A stretch of 8,076 bases of DNA, taken from contig CAMKAR010000088.1 in NCBI GenBank assembly GCA_946410535.1, positions 1 through 8,076 on the forward strand, written 5' to 3'. This DNA is from an uncultured Bacteroidales bacterium (GTDB lineage Bacteria; Bacteroidota; Bacteroidia; Bacteroidales; F082). Every line of letters begins with the position of its first letter. Position 1 is the first letter of the stretch. Position numbers and translations under genes: made by a program. This document shows positions 1 to 5,750 of the stretch, in pieces. The notes beneath the pieces are model-generated. The model saw only the letters and a list, made by a program, of their open reading frames with translations. It did no database searches and was not told the DNA's origin.

Positions 1-52
1 AACTCTTTACCTAAACAATTAATGTTTAACCGTCCAACTTCTGGGGGGCACA
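1..52. mobile_element. Probable terminal inverted repeat of an IS3-family (IS150-like) insertion sequence, partial
   Basis: The plus strand ends this segment with CCGTCCAACTTCTGGGGGGC followed by ACA. Read on the minus strand it begins TGTGCCCCCCAGAAGTTGGA, which resembles the TG...CCCC.AAAAGTTGGAC ends of IS150-group IS3 elements. The outer edge would be at base 50 or 52, depending on which TG/CA pair is the tip. The body of the element would lie to the left, outside the window, so neither the transposase nor the other end can be seen. An open frame without a start runs from base 1 to a stop at 79-81 and another from base 2 to a stop at 20-22. Either could be a transposase tail, but both are too short to judge. 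The call rests on recalled similarity of the repeat only. Confidence 0.4.
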
Positions 53-150
53 TCAAACCTTGTCCCGCATTAAAAAACTAACTCAAAATTCTCTTCTGTA
101 ACAGTATGACAAAAATCTGATGCAAAATAACGGCGATTTCGGAAATCACA

Positions 151-204
151 AAATCCCTATTTGTGGGTATTTGACGAAAATCGCATCATCAGAAATAAGG
201 ATTT
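151..204 (-). terminator. Candidate hairpin terminator downstream of the dipeptidase gene
   Basis: On the minus strand, AAATCCTTATTT (204-193) can pair with AAATAGGGATTT (162-151). This gives a 12-pair stem with one G-U pair, extendable by two pairs past a C-C mismatch. The 30-base loop contains a small CGA/TCG inner hairpin. The 3' arm runs into a short T run (TTTT, then GTG). It begins 12 bases after the dipeptidase stop codon, where a terminator is expected. The stem is A/T-rich and the T tract is short, so strength is doubtful. The rest of 53-216 shows no gene or RNA that I recognise. Confidence 0.35.
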
Positions 205-216
205 AAGCCCGTTTTG

Positions 217-1915
217 TCATCTTTCCCTACGCTCAATCACCTTTTTCAGCTTGTAACGCTCGCCAGTGGATTTGCCTATGGCATCGATGAATTGCTGGTC
301 GTAGCCAGGCGTGTCGTGTCCCCACCGCTGGAAGTTGCTGTCCTTGTCGACGCGCTTCACCACTTGGTCGTTGTATCTCACAATCAAGTATTTGGACAAT
401 TTGTCCCAGCGTTGCATCATGCGCTCTGCATAGGCGATGCTCTTGCGGTTGAGGTAGCTCTGACGCTCGACGGGCATCATTTTTTCGATGGCGAGGAGCA
501 CGCTGTCCTGGTCGGCAAAAAAATAGTCCTCCAGCTCGTTTTGCGCCTTGCGGAGGTCGCCGATCATCATCGAATAGCGCGGATAGACCATGTTGGCCAC
601 CCAGTTGTTCATCCAGAAGGCCGACTGGTCGCTGAACTCGTTGCGAGGGTTGTTTTCGGGACGGAAGCAGTCGGGCACCTGCGTGATGCAGCAATAAAGC
701 GGCACGTAGGCCACCATGTTGGCGTCGTCGCAGTTGAACCAGGTGACACCGCCCACGTCGTTGGGTAGCCACGAACGCATTTGGCAAGTCATCGTGAAGC
801 CGCTTTGTTGCGTTGCGATGGGGCGTTCGCAGAAGTACGGGATGCTGTCGCTGTCCTTGAAGTGCATCGGCAGCGGACGGATGGGCATACCCCATGGACC
901 GGCGGTCATGTCGGCGGTCATGTCCAAAGGCGTGCCCTCGAAATGGTCGCGCATGTCGGCCTGCAAGTCGCGCATGGAGAGCGGCTTGTCAGGCTTGATC
1001 CACAGCGGCATGTGGTCGCATTGCTCGAAGTCGCCATTAATATAAAGGTAGGTATTTGTCCATCTCCTCGTGGCTGTAGTGGTGGCGGAAGAAGCTCCAC
1101 ACTCGGGCGTCGGCATAGCGGACGTTCTCGAAGTCGATGGGGCAGTAGGCGTCGCGAAACGAAAAGTCCTCGTCCTTGCCCGAATAGAAGCCCCGTTCCT
1201 TGGCGAAGCTGATGACATCGGCGGCGTAGACGCATTCCACTTCGGGGCGGAAGATGTGTTTCAGGTTCTTGCTGCTGATGCTGTTTTTGGATTTCTTTTC
1301 CAATGGGAACTGCCTGATTCTGCTGATGTTGGCGTGGGCGCAGATGCAGTCGTCGGGGATGCGCAGGGCCACCCAAACGGCGCCTTTGTTGCCTTCGCCC
1401 TTGCCGATGATTTCCATGATCCAGGCCTCGTTGGGGTCGCAGATGGTGATGGTCTCGCCGCTGCTGTTGTAGCCGTATTCCTCAACGAGTTCGGCCATGC
1501 ACTTGATGGCTTCGCGAGCGGTGGCTGAGCGTTGCAGGGCCAAGCGCATCAAACTGAAATAGTCGAGCAGGCCTTCGTGGTTGACGAGTTCCAAGCGACC
1601 GTCGAAAGTCGTTTCCACGATGGTCACCTGCCGTTCGTTCATCAGTCCTACGACGTTGTAGGTGTAGTCCACCTGCTTCACGAATTGTCCTTCGTGCGAG
1701 GGACCCCAGCCGTGGATGGGGATGAGTTCGCCAGGCTCGTGCCGTCCCGGAGGGCTGTAGAACAGCGAGCCGGAAAATCCGAAGCCGTCGCAATTATAGG
1801 TGCACATCACGCTGCCGTCGGTGCTGGCTTTCTTGCCCACGATGAGGTTGGTGCAGGCCATGGCCGAACCGATGCTTAAGGCCATTAAAAGTGTTAGGGT
1901 TAGGAGTTTTTTCAT
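217..1915 (-). pseudogene. C69-family secreted dipeptidase, interrupted by a single-base frameshift
   Basis: This is a peptidase family C69 (PepD-like) dipeptidase of the N-terminal nucleophile hydrolase fold, expected to cleave dipeptides in the periplasm or at the cell surface. The N-terminal fragment (1915 to 1037, 292 residues) opens with a signal peptide, MKKLLTLTLLMALSIGSAMA. Cys21 follows as the predicted catalytic nucleophile in the family motif CTNLIVGKKASTDGS. Further family signs are the ETTFDG segment and WIMEIIGKGEG, followed by VWVALRIPDD and HANISRI. The C-terminal fragment continues in another frame from about 1045 to the TGA at 217-219. Removing one base of the AAA run at 1044-1046 joins the parts as DKYLP-YINGDFEQ and gives 565 residues, a normal length for Bacteroidales homologues. 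Both halves are otherwise open, so this is either a very recent mutation or a sequencing error. As written, the product stops at residue 292 and should be inactive. The gene starts 13 bases after mcrC on the same strand. Confidence 0.88.
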
Positions 1916-1928
1916 GAGGTTGGATGGA

Positions 1929-3230
1929 TTAAAGGTTTGTTATTGGAAGTTTAATGCTGATTTTGTAGAAATTGCGGAACTGCTTTATTTTGGAGCATTG
2001 TGGAATGATTGGCGAGCCATCAAATATGTTTATTTCGAGGCAATCGTCAACAATATCAGCCTCACCTTCTTCAGGCTTAAAGTAACGTGGTTCCGGATAT
2101 ATAATCACGCACTTTATCTCGCTGCCATCGTCAGCCGCGTCCAAAGCGCGGAGAATGCGCGTGTCGCGTGCATAGCCGCTCATCTCGCGTATGTCGTTAA
2201 TGATGCCCTGATTTGAGTTGCCGTAATGCGGTTTGTATTTGGTATCCAAAATAATACCCTCATCCTTTTTGATAAAATCGACAGCCGTGCGGAAATGCCC
2301 TGGGACTTGGAAAACGATTTGCGAGCCATATACTGCGTTTAGTTTGCTATAGACGTACATTTCATACAATCGCGCCATGTCAATCCAAAACGGCGGAGTG
2401 GTGTGTTGTTCTTGGCTTGCTTCGCTAATGGAATAGTCGTATCGGCGCAAGAGCATTTTGGCAACCCTTATGGCATCTTTGTATTCCTTGAAGAGTTTGT
2501 TTGTGGAGAGTTTTTGAACCTGATAGGGTTCGATTTCGTCAGAAATACCATCTAACCTATTTTTCAATTTGGACAATCGGGATTGTATTTCAAAATAAGA
2601 GGATTGTACCTTCAAACTCTCGTAATTGCCGATGATTCTATCCGCAAAAAGCAATGCCTTTTTCAAAAGTCGGTTTTCGGGAATGTCGTCGGTGTATTCT
2701 TGGTATTGGCAATACACTCGGTCGGAACGCTGTTGGAAAACATTATTTTGCAGATGTTTGGTGAACAATAGCCTACCTTTTACCTTTGTTTTCAAGTTTT
2801 CCTCACGGATGACATAATCCTTTTTCAGTCCTCGTTTGACAAGGCGTTCAAGCAAGGAAACGAAATGCAAAACCAAAAGCGGTGTCAATTGGTTGAGCTG
2901 TTCATCAGTTTCAATGGTAGGTTCGTCAAACTGGATGCCGTAGCATTGGGCGAAGTAATCCGATTCGTTTTTGGTGTCAACCTCCAAAGCTGATAAAAAC
3001 ATAGTCACAAAGTCTATGTTTTTCATTTTTGGAGTAACGATAACAGCTAATTCGTTTTTGACAAGCCATGAAGCGCCAATGTAATAACTTGCACAATAAT
3101 CACAAATGCCAAGGTATTTTGGCTCTCTCAAATAGTCAGTCTGTTGAAAAACAAGATTCAGATTCTTGATCTTTTCAATATCTTGACTATTAAATGATTG
3201 ATGCTCTATTAACGGTATAATGTCTGGCAT
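1929..3230 (-). CDS. mcrC: McrC-type nuclease subunit of a McrBC modification-dependent restriction system
   Basis: McrC is the DNA-cutting partner of McrB; it joins the McrB GTPase ring, stimulates GTP hydrolysis and cleaves DNA. From the ATG at 3230 the protein has 433 residues, longer than E. coli McrC (about 350) but usual for Bacteroidota forms. Family signs in order are VKGRLLF around residues 150-156, DDIPENRLLKKAL at 181-193, and PPFWIDMARLYE at 279-290. The PD-(D/E)xK core follows: Asp318 in AVDF, then Asp329 and Lys331 in ILDTKYK, with Glu290 as a likely first-motif acid. A TTG start at 3257 would add nine residues and overlap the end of mcrB by 19 bases. The ATG lies 8 bases after the mcrB stop behind an A-rich stretch, and the protein from it opens with MPDIIPLIEH, which looks like a natural first strand, so I prefer it. 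Close spacing implies co-transcription with mcrB. Base composition is uneven: A/T-rich at the 5' end, richer in G+C near 2100-2210. Confidence 0.9.
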   Translation of the reverse strand: MPDIIPLIEHQSFNSQDIEKIKNLNLVFQQTDYLREPKYLGICDYCASYYIGASWLVKNELAVIVTPKMKNIDFVTMFLSALEVDTKNESDYFAQCYGIQFDEPTIETDEQLNQLTPLLVLHFVSLLERLVKRGLKKDYVIREENLKTKVKGRLLFTKHLQNNVFQQRSDRVYCQYQEYTDDIPENRLLKKALLFADRIIGNYESLKVQSSYFEIQSRLSKLKNRLDGISDEIEPYQVQKLSTNKLFKEYKDAIRVAKMLLRRYDYSISEASQEQHTTPPFWIDMARLYEMYVYSKLNAVYGSQIVFQVPGHFRTAVDFIKKDEGIILDTKYKPHYGNSNQGIINDIREMSGYARDTRILRALDAADDGSEIKCVIIYPEPRYFKPEEGEADIVDDCLEINIFDGSPIIPQCSKIKQFRNFYKISIKLPITNL

Positions 3231-3238
3231 GTTGACTT

Positions 3239-5566
3239 TTAAATTGCTGTTTTCCAATCATTAAAAGCCTTCTCTAATTCATCTTTTTTCACATTAACGA
3301 TACCGTCTTTGCAGTATTCACGAATCAATGGAATAATTTCATACTCCAATTTCAGTTTTAACTCTTTGTCATCGTCAGCCATGAAATAACTATGTCCAAC
3401 CATTAGATCGTCAATGTCCATATCAGGATGCTTTTTGTCATCGTTCAGGAAAGTGAAAACGGCATCAAACAGTTGCACTTGTTTTGATTCCTCACCGTAC
3501 TCGTTGACAAGTATTTGCCTGTCAGCTTTCAATGTCACAAACGCGAACCTGCGTCGCACGGCATAATCGATGTTGCCCACACTACGGTCGGTGGTGTTCA
3601 TAGTACCAATGATATAAAGGTTGGAAGGAACGCCAAACGACTCTTTAGAATAAGGAAGCGTTACTTTAATTGGGTGTTCGCCTCCAATGCGTTTGTCGGC
3701 TTCAAGTAGCGTTATCAATTCACCAAAGATTTTTGAAACATTGCCTCGGTTGATTTCGTCAATGATGAGAACATAATTCTTATTTGATTCTGAACCACTT
3801 CTTTCTTCTACTGTATTTTCAAATAAATGGTTAGCAACTGCCCAATAATACGATGAATTGCAACCGCCAATAACATTGCGAATGGATTCATTGATATTAT
3901 TCATTGATTTAATCTTCTCTTTTGAATCATAAACCTCACAAAGCTTTAAAAGTCTGTCCTTTGAGACACAATTAACATCAATTCTATCATCTCCAGTTTT
4001 CCATTTAATAGTCATTTGCGGTGACACAGACAACTCTTTTGACTCAACTCCATTTTTAAGCTTAATAGTTTTGGTATTACCATCAATAATATCTTGAACC
4101 AAATTGTCGAAAGCAGCATCTAAAGACTTTGTTTGTTTCGCTAATGTAGGATTATCGGCATTCTTTGAAATCGTCTTAAAAATTCCTGGTTCGATTTCGT
4201 ATGAAATTTGTTCATTTACCGTCTTTGGCTTTATTCCCTCAACAAAATCCTCATAATCCATTGATTGATGGAATGTGCAGAAACCGATACGTCCTTCTTT
4301 TTGAAGTTCACCATAGCGTTTCATGACATCTTCATGCTTTTCGGGTATTGTTTCTCCACAAATGCTTAATGCCAAAGCAGCTGTGTTATAGGTTTTTCCT
4401 GTACCTGGTGCACCTTGGAGAATTATATTTCGCTTAAGGTTAAGCAGTTGGGTTGATTCTTCAATTCTCGTATTTGTTTTCATATTATTGATTGTTTGTT
4501 TTATTGTCTTGCCAATTAATCTATCTAATTCATAAAGTTCGTTTATTGCTTTTTCGGCAACATCATCAACATCACCTATCATTGCGTAACCTTCATTATT
4601 TATTCTAAATCCTTGTCTTCCAGAATTCCAAGGAAACGACAGAATAGTTTCGATGTTTTTTAGTGCTTTTTCATAAATTGAATAGTTGCCTCCTTCAAAG
4701 TGAATCTCTACATAAATATTGTTTCCATTATGACCAGCTTTCTTACTATTCTCACAATTAAACTCATAATGGTGTTCCGATGTTGCTTTAAAATTCACGG
4801 AGTCAATCCATATATGTCCTCCTTTTTTAGGAAAATCCTGTAGAGAATACCTGTCTTTGTCAAGTTTTAATTTTACAGCTTCGTAGAAATCTTTAAAAGA
4901 AAACCTTGTTCCTGTCATCATATCTTTCATTTGCCAAAGTATGTTTTGTGCAGTTAATAAATCACTTTGTATCAATCCTTTTGTTTCATTCTGAAACTTG
5001 TCATTCAATTCGTGGTCTTGTTTGATTATTTCAGCTAACTCTGCAATCAATTGTAGATAATGGGGGTATTTATCACCAGTTTCATAGGGCTGCTCGCCTA
5101 TATAATTGCAATAGGGTTGATAGACTTTTGTATCTATGAAAAATGTGTATTTTTTAGGATTCCAACATGTCAAAAATGCGGCTGCCGTGCGCTCATCATT
5201 GGCTTTTGATTTAAATTTATCGCCACATAAGTCTCCCATCTCTTTTTTGAAAATGGATAGTCTTTCCGACAAAGAGAGGTTTTCGTCTTTTAACCCATTA
5301 AAGCAATCAACCAATTGCTGCTGATTGCTTTTGAGCAATTCAGTCAATACAGGATAAACAGTTTGAACATGAACAACATTTTTCGACTTAAAATTGCGGA
5401 TAATCTCAGCATCAGTCTTTTCGTGACATTTGGTAATCAGTTGCCATTTATAAAGCTCGTCGGCTTTTTCTCCCTCTTTGAAAGGAGCATCCAACGAAAC
5501 GTTTAAGAATTTTTCCTTGTAGCGTCTCAACAAATCAAGAACAAGCTGTTTCTTTCTCTCATCCAT
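3239..5566 (-). CDS. mcrB: McrB-type AAA+ GTPase subunit of a McrBC restriction system, with an unrecognised N-terminal region
   Basis: This is the motor and DNA-recognition subunit of a modification-dependent (type IV) restriction system, 775 residues. The C-terminal AAA+ module carries Walker A GAPGTGKT at 385-392 and the motif TFHQSMDYEDFVEGIKP at 431-447. Walker B is VLIIDEINR at 599-607, and the McrB hallmark MNTTDRS lies at 656-662 (E. coli has MNTADRS). An arginine cluster, DYAVRRRF, is at 667-674. The Asn of the hallmark motif supports GTP rather than ATP use, by analogy with E. coli. Walker A and B are about 210 residues apart, against about 75 in E. coli McrB, so there is a large insert (roughly 465-590). 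Residues 1-350 show no DUF3578-like 5-methylcytosine-binding domain. They contain an FFIDTKVYQPY segment near 142-152 and an LIQSDLLTAQNILWQM segment at 198-213 that recall other McrB-like AAA proteins. DNA specificity is therefore unknown. The ATG at 5566 follows an A-rich leader. The gene is A/T-rich (19/60 G+C at 3961-4020) compared with its flanks, suggesting transfer. Confidence 0.93.
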   Translation of the reverse strand: MDERKKQLVLDLLRRYKEKFLNVSLDAPFKEGEKADELYKWQLITKCHEKTDAEIIRNFKSKNVVHVQTVYPVLTELLKSNQQQLVDCFNGLKDENLSLSERLSIFKKEMGDLCGDKFKSKANDERTAAAFLTCWNPKKYTFFIDTKVYQPYCNYIGEQPYETGDKYPHYLQLIAELAEIIKQDHELNDKFQNETKGLIQSDLLTAQNILWQMKDMMTGTRFSFKDFYEAVKLKLDKDRYSLQDFPKKGGHIWIDSVNFKATSEHHYEFNCENSKKAGHNGNNIYVEIHFEGGNYSIYEKALKNIETILSFPWNSGRQGFRINNEGYAMIGDVDDVAEKAINELYELDRLIGKTIKQTINNMKTNTRIEESTQLLNLKRNIILQGAPGTGKTYNTAALALSICGETIPEKHEDVMKRYGELQKEGRIGFCTFHQSMDYEDFVEGIKPKTVNEQISYEIEPGIFKTISKNADNPTLAKQTKSLDAAFDNLVQDIIDGNTKTIKLKNGVESKELSVSPQMTIKWKTGDDRIDVNCVSKDRLLKLCEVYDSKEKIKSMNNINESIRNVIGGCNSSYYWAVANHLFENTVEERSGSESNKNYVLIIDEINRGNVSKIFGELITLLEADKRIGGEHPIKVTLPYSKESFGVPSNLYIIGTMNTTDRSVGNIDYAVRRRFAFVTLKADRQILVNEYGEESKQVQLFDAVFTFLNDDKKHPDMDIDDLMVGHSYFMADDDKELKLKLEYEIIPLIREYCKDGIVNVKKDELEKAFNDWKTAI

Positions 5567-5586
5567 TTTCTTTTGAATTCAGCCTC

Positions 5587-5594
5587 CAAAAATA
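5587..5594 (-). promoter_or_regulatory. Candidate Bacteroidota -7 element for mcrBC
   Basis: On the minus strand TATTTTTG fits the Bacteroidota -7 consensus TAnnTTTG and ends 20 bases before the mcrB ATG. That would give a leader of roughly a dozen bases. No TTTG stands at the usual 19-21 base distance for the -33 box, so this may be weak or fortuitous. Confidence 0.35.
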
Positions 5595-5616
5595 CAAAAT
5601 AATTCGATTGCTCATA

Positions 5617-5641
5617 CGCCATTTCGCCAAAAACCGCCAAA
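5617..5641. repeat. Short CGCCAAA direct repeats upstream of mcrBC, possible operator
   Basis: CGCCAAA occurs at 5625-5631 and 5635-5641, exactly 10 bases apart, with a related CGCCATT at 5617-5623. On the mcrB strand they read TTTGGCG and lie about 25-50 bases upstream of the candidate -7 element, where a regulator could bind. One helical turn between the perfect copies would put them on the same DNA face. The copies are only seven bases long, so chance cannot be excluded. Confidence 0.25.
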
Positions 5642-5724
5642 CATGGCCTGTCGGCAAAACCATCATCACCACTTATATTTACTTTTATTTTAATTCGTTA
5701 TGCCAAGCAGAAATGCTTTTTTTC

Positions 5725-5732
5725 TATTTTTG
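5725..5732 (+). promoter_or_regulatory. Candidate Bacteroidota -7 element for the outer membrane protein gene
   Basis: TATTTTTG matches TAnnTTTG and ends 18 bases before the ATG at 5751, implying a leader of about 10-12 bases. The -33 position shows no clear TTTG. The same octamer serves as the candidate -7 box of the divergent mcrB gene. Translation initiation would rely on an A/T-rich leader, as no Shine-Dalgarno site is visible. Confidence 0.4.
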
Positions 5733-5750
5733 CACCCAAATTTTACTACG

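Noticed and set aside
1..81. Open frame from the left edge ending at 79-81 (…FNRPTSGGHIKPCPALKN)
   Set aside because: It reads through the suspected insertion-sequence end and is too short, with no upstream context, to call as a gene.
214..768. Plus-strand open frame of 184 codons opposite the dipeptidase
   Set aside because: It lies fully antisense to recognisable dipeptidase coding sequence, has no family resemblance, and is explained by high G+C.
1893..1904. Telomere-like GTTAGGGTTAGG
   Set aside because: It is just two repeats and encodes the LTLTL part of the dipeptidase signal peptide on the other strand.
5705..5723. AAGCA-GAAA-TGCTT hairpin followed by a T run, terminator-like
   Set aside because: The stem has only five pairs, there is no plus-strand gene upstream to terminate, and it sits immediately before the candidate -7 box of the outer membrane gene.
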